A stretch of 64,000 nt of DNA from Alteriqipengyuania abyssalis (lineage in GTDB: Bacteria; Pseudomonadota; Alphaproteobacteria; Sphingomonadales; Sphingomonadaceae): contig NZ_JAHWXP010000001.1 in the NCBI RefSeq assembly GCF_019857185.1, positions 434,001 to 498,000 on the forward strand, read 5' to 3'. The notes beneath the pieces were generated by a model. The model did not search any database. It saw only the letters and a program-made list of their open reading frames with translations, and was not told where the DNA came from. Shown in pieces: positions 10,455 to 18,575 of this stretch (its first letter is position 1; every line of letters begins with the position of its first letter). Position numbers and translations under genes: made by a program.

Positions 10455-10478
10455 AACTAGGCAACCATCCGGAACAAG

Positions 10479-11666
10479 TCAAGCATATGTGCGGGTTTCC
10501 AACAGGAACGCCGGAACAAACGCCCCCGCTTCGGATGCTTCGGCACGCGCGGGCCGATCGATGAGTACTTGCGCCTGTGCGAGCGGGGTCAGCGCGGAGC
10601 TGTCCTGAAGCTCCGCCGCGACCAGCCCGTCTGGGGTCCACCGCGCACGCAGAAACTCGCGCCTGCCGCCGCCGGGGGGCAGATCGCGGGCGAGCAGCAT
10701 GGGAATCGCGCGCGGCAGGCAGTCCTTCGCACCGGCCATGCGCAGCAGCGCAGGGACCATGAAGAGGAACCCGGTGACGAAGCTCGACACCGGATTGCCC
10801 GGCAGCCCCAGCACCACCGTACCGGCGCGTCGCGCGACCAGCAGCGGTTTGCCCGGCTTGATCGCGATCCGCCAGAAGTCGAGCGTGAAGCCCGCCGCTT
10901 CCAGCGCAGGCTTGACCAGGTCGTGCGGACCCACCGAAGCGCCGCCACTGATAACGACCAGCGCGGCGTCCTCGCTCGCTGCAAGGATTGCGCGCGTGAT
11001 CTCCTCCGCATCGTCTGCGACCGGTCCGATCTGGCGGACCTGCGCTCCGGCCTCACGCGCCATCGCGGCCAGCATCGCGCCGTTGACCGCGGGCGTCTGG
11101 TGCGGCTCGCAGGCGGTCGGATCGCGGGCGAGTTCGTCGCCGCACTCGATCACCGCGACGCGGGGGGCATCATGCGTCACGACCTCGGCCAAACCGCCCG
11201 CCCGCGCCAGTGCGGTCTGCGCCGCGCCCATGCGTGTGCCCGCCTCTAGAAGCGTGTGGGACGCCTTGAAGTCGAGCCCGGCGCGACGGATGAAGCGAGC
11301 GGTCGGCGGCTCGGTCGCGGTGAGGCGCGTCCCGTCGACCTGCGCCTCCTCCTGCACCAGCACCGCATCCGCGCCGAGCGGCATCTGCGCGCCGGTCGAG
11401 ATGCGGATCGCGTCTCCCTTGCCCAGCACCATGTCGTATGGCGCACCCGCGCGGCTCTCGCCCTTGAGCAGCCATGGGCCGTCGCCAGAGGTGGCATAGC
11501 CATCCATCGCCGAGAGGTCCGTCGGCGGCTGCGTGCGGCGCGCGATGACGGGCTCTGCCAGGAACAGGCGGGCGCTTTGGTCCACCGGGCAGGGGCTGGC
11601 AGGGGTTGGTGAGAGCAGGTCGAGCAGCCGGACCTGCGCCTCCTCCAGTTTCAGCGGTGCGCTCAT
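10479..11666 (-). CDS. moeA: Molybdopterin molybdenumtransferase
   Basis: 395 residues, typical for MoeA, which inserts molybdate into adenylylated molybdopterin in the last step of molybdenum-cofactor synthesis. The N-terminal half carries the family signature DLSAMDGYA, and the central MoCF-binding domain has the segment [18 protein letters not shown]. The C-terminal beta domain contains the G-L-P-G-N-P-V-S signature. Its start overlaps the moaC stop by 4 bp (ATGA), which implies translational coupling. It lies between moaC and lexA. Confidence 0.95.
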   Translation of the reverse strand: MSAPLKLEEAQVRLLDLLSPTPASPCPVDQSARLFLAEPVIARRTQPPTDLSAMDGYATSGDGPWLLKGESRAGAPYDMVLGKGDAIRISTGAQMPLGADAVLVQEEAQVDGTRLTATEPPTARFIRRAGLDFKASHTLLEAGTRMGAAQTALARAGGLAEVVTHDAPRVAVIECGDELARDPTACEPHQTPAVNGAMLAAMAREAGAQVRQIGPVADDAEEITRAILAASEDAALVVISGGASVGPHDLVKPALEAAGFTLDFWRIAIKPGKPLLVARRAGTVVLGLPGNPVSSFVTGFLFMVPALLRMAGAKDCLPRAIPMLLARDLPPGGGRREFLRARWTPDGLVAAELQDSSALTPLAQAQVLIDRPARAEASEAGAFVPAFLLETRTYA

Positions 11667-12157
11667 GCCGCCGTTCCTCCAAGGGCCTCATCCGCGTGCC
11701 AGTCGCCAGACTTACCGCCGGTCTTGGCCAGCAGCCGGACCTGTTCGATCACCATGCCCTTATCCAGCGCCTTCGCCATGTCGTAGATCGTCAGCAGCGC
11801 GATGTTGCACGCGACCATCGCCTCCATCTCGACCCCGGTCTTGCCGGTGAGCGAGGCGGTGGCGGTGACGCGCACGGCGTCATCCTCGACCGCGCACTCC
11901 ACGCTCACGCTGTCGAGCGCGAGCGGATGGCATAGCGGGATGAGGCTGGCGGTCTGCTTGGCGGCCATGATCCCGGCAATGCGCGCGGCGGCGAGCACAT
12001 CGCCCTTGGGCACGGTGCCATCGCGGATCGCGGCCAGCGAGGCGGCATTCATCGCGATCCGGCCGGTGGCGGTGGCGGAACGGGCGGTTTCAGCCTTGGC
12101 GCCGACATCGACCATGCGGGCCGAGCCATGCTCGTCCAGATGCGTAAGGCCGCTCAT
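11663..12157 (-). CDS. moaC: Cyclic pyranopterin monophosphate synthase
   Basis: 164 residues from ATG 12157 ([11 protein letters not shown]). MoaC rearranges the cyclised GTP product of MoaA into cyclic pyranopterin monophosphate. The conserved blocks are present: MVDVGAK near the N-terminus, the active-site loop [10 protein letters not shown], and [10 protein letters not shown]. The lysine of the C-terminal K-G-M-V motif is retained. The longer upstream frame (MCQVCQPF) does not resemble the family and is ignored. It overlaps moeA by 4 bp and follows trpC after 160 bp, which contains no gene that I can support. Confidence 0.95.
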   Translation of the reverse strand: MSGLTHLDEHGSARMVDVGAKAETARSATATGRIAMNAASLAAIRDGTVPKGDVLAAARIAGIMAAKQTASLIPLCHPLALDSVSVECAVEDDAVRVTATASLTGKTGVEMEAMVACNIALLTIYDMAKALDKGMVIEQVRLLAKTGGKSGDWHADEALGGTAA

Positions 12158-12317
12158 CTCGTCGCTCCTGCAGAACGGCTGACACACCTGACACACTGTC
12201 TAAAGGCAAAAAAGCCGCCCGCCCGCATCACGCTGGACATCGATGGGAGAGCGTGCAGCAAGGGCAGGATGCGGGCCATGCGCCGATCATGCCACGCAAG
12301 ACGCGTGTAGGACAGAC

Positions 12318-13106
12318 TCAGCGTGTCAGCAGAGCGCGCGTTGCCGCCTCGACATCCGCCTGCCGCATCAGGCTTTCGCCAACCAGAAAGCCGTGCGCGC
12401 CCGCCGCCTCCAGCCGGGTGCAGTCGGCGGCGCTGCCGATGCCGCTTTCGGAGATCAGGAACGCGCCTTCGGGTGCGAGAGGGATCAGCGTCTCGGTGGT
12501 GGCGATGTCGGTCGTGAAGCTGCGCAGATCGCGGTTGTTGACCCCGATCAGGCGCGACTTCAGCTTGTGCGCGCGCTCCATTTCGGCAGCGTCGTGGACC
12601 TCGACCAGAACGTCCATGCCGAGTTCGTCCGCCGCAGCTTCGATCTCGGCCGCCTGCTGGTCGGTGAGCGCGGCGACGATGATCAGGATCGCGTCCGCTC
12701 CCATCGCGCGCGCTTCACCGCATTGCCACGGATCGACCATGAAATCCTTGCGCAGCGCGGGCAGGGCGACCGCTTCGCGGGCGGCGACGAGATAGTCGGC
12801 GTGGCCCTGGAAGTACTTGTCATCCGTGAGGACCGAGAGGCACGATGCGCCCGCAGCGGCATAGGCTTTGGCGTGTTCGGCGGGCTGAAAATCCTCCCGA
12901 ATCAGGCCCTTGGACGGCGAAGCTTTCTTGATTTCTGCGATCAGCGCGCGGCCGCCATCCGCGTGGGTCTGGCGTAGTGCGGCTTCGAACCCGCGCGGCG
13001 GGGCCTGCGCCGCGATCCGGGCGATGAGTTCGCTGACTTCGGTTTGCGCCTGCCGCTCGGCAACTTCGTCGCGCTTGGTGGCGCAGATTTCTTCGAGTTT
13101 GTTCAA
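12318..13106 (-). CDS. trpC: Indole-3-glycerol-phosphate synthase
   Basis: 262 residues forming a TIM barrel that closes the indole ring in tryptophan synthesis. Diagnostic segments are [10 protein letters not shown] (catalytic lysine), the LRKDF motif (second lysine), VGVNNRDL (here [11 protein letters not shown]) and the phosphate-binding ISESGI. It is a stand-alone TrpC without TrpF, as in most alphaproteobacteria. It lies 121 bp after trpD, with an inverted repeat between them. Confidence 0.96.
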   Translation of the reverse strand: MNKLEEICATKRDEVAERQAQTEVSELIARIAAQAPPRGFEAALRQTHADGGRALIAEIKKASPSKGLIREDFQPAEHAKAYAAAGASCLSVLTDDKYFQGHADYLVAAREAVALPALRKDFMVDPWQCGEARAMGADAILIIVAALTDQQAAEIEAAADELGMDVLVEVHDAAEMERAHKLKSRLIGVNNRDLRSFTTDIATTETLIPLAPEGAFLISESGIGSAADCTRLEAAGAHGFLVGESLMRQADVEAATRALLTR

Positions 13107-13131
13107 CCGTCTAACCTCAATGTCCGTCCAC

Positions 13132-13206
13132 CCTGAGCTTGTCGAAGGGTCGCACTTTTACTTTTCAGCCACACCAGAAGAAGGACGGTCCTTCGACAAG
13201 CTCAGG
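13132..13206. repeat. Inverted repeat with 17-bp perfect arms
   Basis: The arm cctgagcttgtcgaagg at 13132-13148 is the exact reverse complement of 13190-13206; the match extends to about 20 bp with one mismatch. The spacer is 41 bp. This pair resembles a dispersed palindromic repeat that I recall from many alphaproteobacterial genomes. It sits between trpD and trpC, where it could form a long stem in the mRNA and reduce read-through or protect the upstream message. Confidence 0.85.
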
Positions 13207-13227
13207 ATGGGCGGTACTCGTCGAAAC

Positions 13228-14220
13228 TCACTTCGCCATCGCAATCCAGCGCTCGAGCAGCCGCTGCGCCCCGCCGCTGTCGATCGCCTCTGCGGCGCGC
13301 GCGGCGCCTTCCTTCCAGTCCTCGGTCTCGCCCGCTGCGATCAGCGCGGCGGCGGAGTTGAACAGCACCGCGTCGCGATAGGGGCCGGGCGTGCCTTGCA
13401 GCAGTGCGCTCAGCGCCTTGGCGTTGTGCTTCGGATCGCCGCCCCGGATCGCTTCGACCGGCGCGTGTTCGAGGCCCGCGAGCCCCGCATCGACGCGGCG
13501 CATCGCGAATTCATTGCCGGTGACGTCCGCCATCTCGTTCCCGGCGGCGAGGCTCAGTTCGTCGAGCCCCTCGTCGCCCGAGACGATCAGCGTGCGCTCG
13601 GTGCCGAGGCGCGCGGCCGCCTCGCCATAGATCGAGACGTAGCCGGGGCGCGCGATACCGATCAGCTGGCGCTTGATGCCGACCGGGTTGGACAGCGGGC
13701 CCATCAGATTGAAGATCGTGCGGCGACCCAGTTCCTTGCGAATGGGCTGAATGCGCCGCATCGCGGGGTGGTGGTTCGGCGCGAAGAGGAAGCAGATGCC
13801 GATCTCGTTCAGCGTCTTCTCCGCCGTGCGCCCGGCGGCTTCCATATCTAGGCCGAGCACCTCCAGCGTGTCCGCCACGCCCGAGAGCGAGGAGATTGCC
13901 CGGTTGCCATGCCGCGCCACCGGCACCCCGCAGGCCGCGACCACGAGACCGACGGCGGTCGAGACGTTGAGCGTATGGTGCCCGTCACCGCCCGTGCCGC
14001 ACACGTCGATCGCGTTGTCGGGCCCGTCGACCGGGATGTAGCGCGCGCGAAGAGCCCGCGCCGCGCCCGCGATTTCGTCGGCGGTTTCGCTGCGTTCGGT
14101 CATCGCGAGCAGGAAACGCGCGATCTCCTGATCGGTGGCTTCCCCGTCGAGGATCCAGCCGAAGACCTCCTCGGCCTCTGCCTCGTTCATGTGCGGGACG
14201 GCGAGCGGGAGCGACTTCAT
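13228..14220 (-). CDS. trpD: Anthranilate phosphoribosyltransferase
   Basis: About 330 residues from ATG 14220 (MKSLPLAV). It transfers phosphoribose to anthranilate. Family signatures visible are the PRPP site DVCGTGGDGHHTLNVST, ARHGNRAISS, and the metal-binding pair in a segment ending SGDEGLDELS. Its ATG overlaps the trpG stop codon by 4 bp, so it is coupled to trpG as in the classical trpGDC order. The longer frame extending into trpG is rejected. Confidence 0.96.
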   Translation of the reverse strand: MKSLPLAVPHMNEAEAEEVFGWILDGEATDQEIARFLLAMTERSETADEIAGAARALRARYIPVDGPDNAIDVCGTGGDGHHTLNVSTAVGLVVAACGVPVARHGNRAISSLSGVADTLEVLGLDMEAAGRTAEKTLNEIGICFLFAPNHHPAMRRIQPIRKELGRRTIFNLMGPLSNPVGIKRQLIGIARPGYVSIYGEAAARLGTERTLIVSGDEGLDELSLAAGNEMADVTGNEFAMRRVDAGLAGLEHAPVEAIRGGDPKHNAKALSALLQGTPGPYRDAVLFNSAAALIAAGETEDWKEGAARAAEAIDSGGAQRLLERWIAMAK

Positions 14221-14822
14221 GCCGCCTGCCTTTCGCGCGCTTCGATACCGCAAAGCCGCAGGAAATTGGCGAGCAGGTCGTGCCCGTGCTGCGTGGCGAT
14301 GCTCTCCGGGTGGAACTGTACGCCGTGGATCGGCAGCTCGGTGTGACGGAAACCCATCACACTGGTGCCGTCGAGCCCCGGCGTCTCGCTGGTCGCGTTG
14401 ACTTGCAATGCCTCGGGAATGTCCTCGACCACCAGCGAGTGATAGCGGGTGGCGTTGAAGGGGCTGGGGAGGCCCGCGAACACGCCGCTGCCGTCATGCG
14501 TCACCGCGCTGGTCTTGCCGTGCATCAACCCGCCCTGAACCACGCGCCCGCCGAAATGCTGCCCGATCGCCTGATGGCCGAGGCACACGCCCAGCAGCGG
14601 CAGTTGTGCGTCGGCGCACGCGGCCACCGTATCCAGCGTGATCCCCGCCTCGTTGGGCGTGCGCGGGCCGGGCGAGAGCAAAATGCCCTTCGCCCCACCG
14701 GCCACCGCCTCGCGAGCGGTCAGCGCGTCGTTGCGCTCCACGCGCACTTCGGCACCCAGTTCCTGCAGGTAGTGGACCAGGTTGAAGGTGAAGCTGTCGT
14801 AATTGTCGATGACGAGGATCAT
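14217..14822 (-). CDS. trpG: Anthranilate synthase component II (glutamine amidotransferase)
   Basis: 201 residues, a stand-alone class I glutamine amidotransferase that supplies ammonia to TrpE. It starts MILVIDNYDSFTFNLVHYL. The catalytic triad is visible: Cys in GVCLGHQAIG, and His and Glu in GVQFHPESIAT. It is not fused to trpD or trpE. The same subunit may also serve p-aminobenzoate synthase if no separate PabA exists. It starts 32 bp after the DUF2809 gene and is coupled to trpD. Confidence 0.96.
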   Translation of the reverse strand: MILVIDNYDSFTFNLVHYLQELGAEVRVERNDALTAREAVAGGAKGILLSPGPRTPNEAGITLDTVAACADAQLPLLGVCLGHQAIGQHFGGRVVQGGLMHGKTSAVTHDGSGVFAGLPSPFNATRYHSLVVEDIPEALQVNATSETPGLDGTSVMGFRHTELPIHGVQFHPESIATQHGHDLLANFLRLCGIEARERQAA

Positions 14823-14854
14823 GGCAGTCCCTTGCGCCGATAGAGCGCAGCAGA

Positions 14855-15229
14855 TCAAGCCCTGCGCGTCGCGAGGCGGTCGATCGCCAGCACCGCGAGC
14901 GCTCCGGCAGCGTAGCAGGCGATGTCGACCGGATCGAACCCGCTCCCCAGCACGGTCGCGGCTACAGCATTGTCCTCCAGGCCGACCATGCCCAGAATTA
15001 CGACCAGTTGGCCGAGTTCGATCACCAGCGCGATGCCGAAGGCGCTTGCCGCCGCGAGCAGCGGGCCGATGGGCAAAACCGCGCGTAGGGCGCAATGGAC
15101 CAGCATCACTGCGAGGACATCGCCCAGATACGGGCGCACGAACCGATCCCTGACATAGAGCGCGATCAGCACTTCCACGACCAACAGGATCACCGCGGCC
15201 AATGCGTGGCCCGGCCGCCGGATGAGCAT
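14855..15229 (-). CDS. DUF2809 family small membrane protein
   Basis: 124 residues, almost entirely hydrophobic, with three to four predicted membrane helices. The pattern VEVLIALYVRDRFVRPYLGDVLAVMLVHC is the start of the DUF2809 family, whose function is unknown. Its start overlaps the pip stop codon. It is one of three unrelated genes placed between trpE and trpG. Confidence 0.85.
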   Translation of the reverse strand: MLIRRPGHALAAVILLVVEVLIALYVRDRFVRPYLGDVLAVMLVHCALRAVLPIGPLLAAASAFGIALVIELGQLVVILGMVGLEDNAVAATVLGSGFDPVDIACYAAGALAVLAIDRLATRRA

Positions 15230-16185
15230 CAGCCCGCCAATTTGTCCGTCGCGCGCACCAAGCCGTCGATGATACCCGGCTCGCCTGCCGAATGGCCTGC
15301 ATCGTGGACGATCCACAGCTCGGCTTCGGGCCAGGCCTTCTTCAGCTCCCATGCGGAGACGGGCGGGGTGCAGATGTCGTGGCGGCCCTGCACGATGATG
15401 CCGGGGATGTCCTTTATCTTGCCGACGTCGCGCAGCAGCTGGCCTTCTTCGAGGAAGAAGTTTTCGAGGAAGAAGCGCGCGCAGATACGGGCGAAGGGGA
15501 CGGCCTTGGACGGATCGGCGAAGCTGCCCAGCAGCTCCTCGTTGGGCAGCAGCGTGGCGACATTGCCTTCCCACAGCGACCATTCCTTCGCGGCGGCGAG
15601 GCGCGTTTCCTCGTCGTCGCTGGTCAGGCGGGCGTGGTACGCTTTCACCAGATCGCCGCGCTCGTCCTCGGGGATCAGGCCGGTGAACTTGTCCCATTGT
15701 TCGGCCATGATCTCGCTCGCGCCGTAGGAGTAGAGCCAGTCTTTCTCCTTCTGGCGGCCGAGGAACACCCCGCGCAGCACGATCTCGCTGGTGCGTTCGG
15801 GATAGGTCTGCGCGTAGGCGAGCGAGAGCGTCGCGCCCCAGCTGCCGCCGAAGACCTGCCATTTCTCGTGCCCGCACATCTGGCGCAGCCGCTCGATATC
15901 CTCGACGATCCGCCAGGTGTCGTTGTTCTCGATCTCCGCAAACGGCAGCGACTTGCCGCAGCCGCGTTGGTCGAACAGCAGCACGTCGTACTTCTCCGGG
16001 TTCCACTGGCGGCGGTGCGCGGGCGACATGCCGCCGCCGGGGCCACCGTGGAGGAAGACTGCAGGCTTCGCGCCGGGCGTGCCGACCCGCTCGTAATAGA
16101 GCGAGTGCCCTTCGCCGACATCGAGCATGCCGGTCTCGTAAGGTTCGATTTCGGGATAGAGCGTGCGTTCGTATTCCATCATCAT
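15229..16185 (-). CDS. pip: Prolyl aminopeptidase (proline iminopeptidase)
   Basis: About 318 residues with an alpha/beta-hydrolase fold that releases N-terminal proline from peptides. The motifs fit peptidase family S33: oxyanion HGGPGGG, DQRGCGKS, the nucleophile elbow GGSWGATL (Ser), the acid in GRHDICTP and the histidine in HDAGHSA. No signal peptide is present, so it is cytoplasmic. Three in-frame ATGs in a row (16185, 16182, 16179) are possible starts; the AAGGA spacing favours the third. It overlaps the upstream glycosidase gene by about 4 bp and the downstream DUF2809 gene. Confidence 0.95.
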   Translation of the reverse strand: MMMEYERTLYPEIEPYETGMLDVGEGHSLYYERVGTPGAKPAVFLHGGPGGGMSPAHRRQWNPEKYDVLLFDQRGCGKSLPFAEIENNDTWRIVEDIERLRQMCGHEKWQVFGGSWGATLSLAYAQTYPERTSEIVLRGVFLGRQKEKDWLYSYGASEIMAEQWDKFTGLIPEDERGDLVKAYHARLTSDDEETRLAAAKEWSLWEGNVATLLPNEELLGSFADPSKAVPFARICARFFLENFFLEEGQLLRDVGKIKDIPGIIVQGRHDICTPPVSAWELKKAWPEAELWIVHDAGHSAGEPGIIDGLVRATDKLAG

Positions 16186-17054
16186 TCCTTGAATTCGACG
16201 ACCACCAGCGGGCCCAGATCGGCGCGGGTATCCATCCGCCCGCGCGCAGGGTCCCACAGGCTCGATACCGTCCCGTCGAGATAGAGCGCGTTCGGCGTCT
16301 TCGCCACGTCGCGGAAGAAACGCGCGAACTGGCCGAAGCTCACCGGGCGGCTCGAAATCACGAAATGCGCCTTGCCGTCCTTGTCGATCCCAACGCCGTT
16401 GCGGATGCGCTTGGAGGGGCCGTCCGCCGAAATCTCGGGATGGACCTTGCCCTCGATCAGCAGCATCGGGCCGCTCTGCGTGCCGAAATCGGGGCGGTCG
16501 CCCACCGTGTGGTAGAAATCGTCCGTGGTGCGGATGCGCCAGGTGCTGCCGGTGCCGTAAAACACGCCGTTGGGCTTCAGGTGGAAATTGCCCGAACCCT
16601 CGTTGCGGTTGAGTTCCTGCAGCCGATCCTTGTTCTGGACGTAATAGCCGATCGGCTTGCCTTCACCGTCGTACATCCCCGCATTCATCGCGAAGGCGAC
16701 GCGCGGTGCATCCTTGGGCCGCGAGACGGAATATTTGGCGAGGCTGCGGTAGGGCGGATTGCCGAGAACCATCGCCACGCGATGCTTTGCCGGATCGGCG
16801 ACGCATTCGGTAAAGACGACATCCTCGAAGCGGACCGGCTGACACGCAGAATCCTCGGGCGCGGTGGTCTCGCTGGGTGTCGGCGTGGGCGTCGGGCTGG
16901 CCGAAGGCTTCGCCTCGGCCTGCTCGGCACGCGCGATTTCGACGCCCTTCTCGCCACTGATATCGGTGCGGATCACGGGATCGCCCGCAGCAGGCTGATC
17001 GCAGGCAGCCAGCGCAACCAGCGATAGGGCGATGAGGGGGACGCTGCGGCGCAT
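16182..17054 (-). CDS. Phosphodiester glycosidase (NAGPA/DUF2233) lipoprotein
   Basis: 290 residues. The N-terminus MRRSVPLIALSLVALAAC is a lipoprotein signal with a lipobox ending in Cys18, followed by a Pro/Thr/Ser-rich linker to about residue 70. The C-terminal domain has family features such as FAMNAGMYD, the GQSGPMLL-like TQSGPMLLIEG and RIRNGVGI. Homologues remove covering sugars from phosphodiesters or act on cell-surface glycans; the substrate here is unknown. Its ATG overlaps the trpE stop by one base of ATGA type, so it is co-translated with trpE although it has no evident link to tryptophan synthesis. Confidence 0.88.
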   Translation of the reverse strand: MRRSVPLIALSLVALAACDQPAAGDPVIRTDISGEKGVEIARAEQAEAKPSASPTPTPTPSETTAPEDSACQPVRFEDVVFTECVADPAKHRVAMVLGNPPYRSLAKYSVSRPKDAPRVAFAMNAGMYDGEGKPIGYYVQNKDRLQELNRNEGSGNFHLKPNGVFYGTGSTWRIRTTDDFYHTVGDRPDFGTQSGPMLLIEGKVHPEISADGPSKRIRNGVGIDKDGKAHFVISSRPVSFGQFARFFRDVAKTPNALYLDGTVSSLWDPARGRMDTRADLGPLVVVEFKE

Positions 17055-18565
17055 CACTGGCCGAACCCCGCTTCGCCAGCCACCCGCACCGCTTCGCGCG
17101 CGGCGGCGAGCAGCGCGCCTGCCTTCGCCTCGCACTCGCGCTGTTCGGAGGCCGGATCGCTGTCCGCAACGATGCCCGCCCCGGCGGTGACGTGCAGCGT
17201 GCCGTCCTTTACCAGCCCGGTGCGCAGGACGATGCACGAATCGAAGCTGCCGTCGGGCGCGAAATAGCCGACGCCGCCCGCGTAGGGCCCGCGCTTCTCG
17301 TTCTCCAGCTCGGCGATGATCTCGCACGCGCGCAGCTTGGGCGCGCCGCTGACGGTGCCTGCGGGGAAGCCTGCGAACAGCGCATCTAGCGCGTCTTTCC
17401 CGGCGTCTAGGCGGCCCTGAACATTGCTGACGATATGCATGACGTGACTATAGCGCTCAACCATGAAGCTGTCCGTCACTTCGACACTACCCGGTGTGGA
17501 AACACGACCAGTGTCGTTGCGCCCGAGATCGAGCAGCATCAGATGCTCGGCGCGCTCCTTGGGATCGGCGAGCAGCTCGCGCTCCGCCGCGCGGTCCGCC
17601 TCGGGCGTCTTGCCGCGCGGGCGGGTGCCGGCGATCGGGCGGATGGTGATCTGCCCGTCTCTCAGCCTCACGAGAATTTCCGGGCTGGAGCCGACCATGC
17701 CGACCTCGGGCAGATCGAGCAGATAGAGGAAGGGCGAGGGGTTCACCCGCCGCAGCGCGCGATACAGCGCCATTGCGGAATGGGGGAAGGGGGTGGTGAA
17801 GCGCTGGGCGAGCACCACCTGGAAAATGTCTCCTGCAACGATGTAGTCCTGCGCGCGTGCGACCCGCGCGGCGTAATCATCCCCCGCGACGGTCGGGCGC
17901 AGGTCCATCGTCGCCGGATCGAGCGTGTCCGGCACGGCATCGCCGTGCGGAACAGGCTGCGACAGGCGCCGCAGCGCCTCCTCGATCCGTTCTTCCGCGG
18001 CGTCCAGCACATCAGCTGCCTCAGCATCCGAGGGCCAGACCGGCGCGATCACGAACACCTCGTCGGTCAGCGCGTCGAACACCAGCACCAGCCCGGGGCG
18101 GGTGAACACCATATCGGGCAGGCCCAGCGGATCGTCGCTGGCACGCGGCAGTTTCTCGACCAGTGCGAAGGTCTCGTACCCGAAATAGCCGACCAGCAGG
18201 GCGAGGGCGGGGGGCAGATCCTCCGGCGTGGGCATCGCGATCTCGCCCAGCAGGTGGCGCAGCGCGGCCAGCCCGTCGCCTTCGAACGGGACGAAGGCAT
18301 CGCGGTTGCGCCGCCAGTCGCGATTGACCTCGGCGCTCTCGCCATCGGCGCGCAGCACCAGATCGGGATCGAGCCCGAGCATGGAGTAGCGCCCGCGAAT
18401 CTCTCCCCCCTCGACCGATTCGAGCAGGAAGTCTCCGCGCCCGTCCTCCATCAGCGCGCATGCCGCGCCGACCGGGGTCAGCGTATCGGCGATGCGCCGC
18501 TGCCAGACGAGCGCGGGCAGGCCCTGTGTCAGCCGGTCATGTGCGGCATCACGATTACGCAGCAT
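17054..18565 (-). CDS. trpE: Anthranilate synthase component I
   Basis: 503 residues from ATG 18565 (MLRNRDAAHDRLTQG). It makes anthranilate from chorismate with ammonia from TrpG. The chorismate-binding C-terminal domain shows SPEILVRLRDGQITIRPIAGTRPRG, the ERAEHLMLLDLGRND motif, FAGFPAGTVSGAPK and RGPYAGGVGYF. The N-terminal regulatory segment reads LLESVEGGEIRGRYS, the site where tryptophan normally binds for feedback inhibition. It follows ppiD after 10 bp and is separated from trpG by three unrelated genes. Confidence 0.96.
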   Translation of the reverse strand: MLRNRDAAHDRLTQGLPALVWQRRIADTLTPVGAACALMEDGRGDFLLESVEGGEIRGRYSMLGLDPDLVLRADGESAEVNRDWRRNRDAFVPFEGDGLAALRHLLGEIAMPTPEDLPPALALLVGYFGYETFALVEKLPRASDDPLGLPDMVFTRPGLVLVFDALTDEVFVIAPVWPSDAEAADVLDAAEERIEEALRRLSQPVPHGDAVPDTLDPATMDLRPTVAGDDYAARVARAQDYIVAGDIFQVVLAQRFTTPFPHSAMALYRALRRVNPSPFLYLLDLPEVGMVGSSPEILVRLRDGQITIRPIAGTRPRGKTPEADRAAERELLADPKERAEHLMLLDLGRNDTGRVSTPGSVEVTDSFMVERYSHVMHIVSNVQGRLDAGKDALDALFAGFPAGTVSGAPKLRACEIIAELENEKRGPYAGGVGYFAPDGSFDSCIVLRTGLVKDGTLHVTAGAGIVADSDPASEQRECEAKAGALLAAAREAVRVAGEAGFGQ

Positions 18566-18575
18566 CTCGCGGCGA

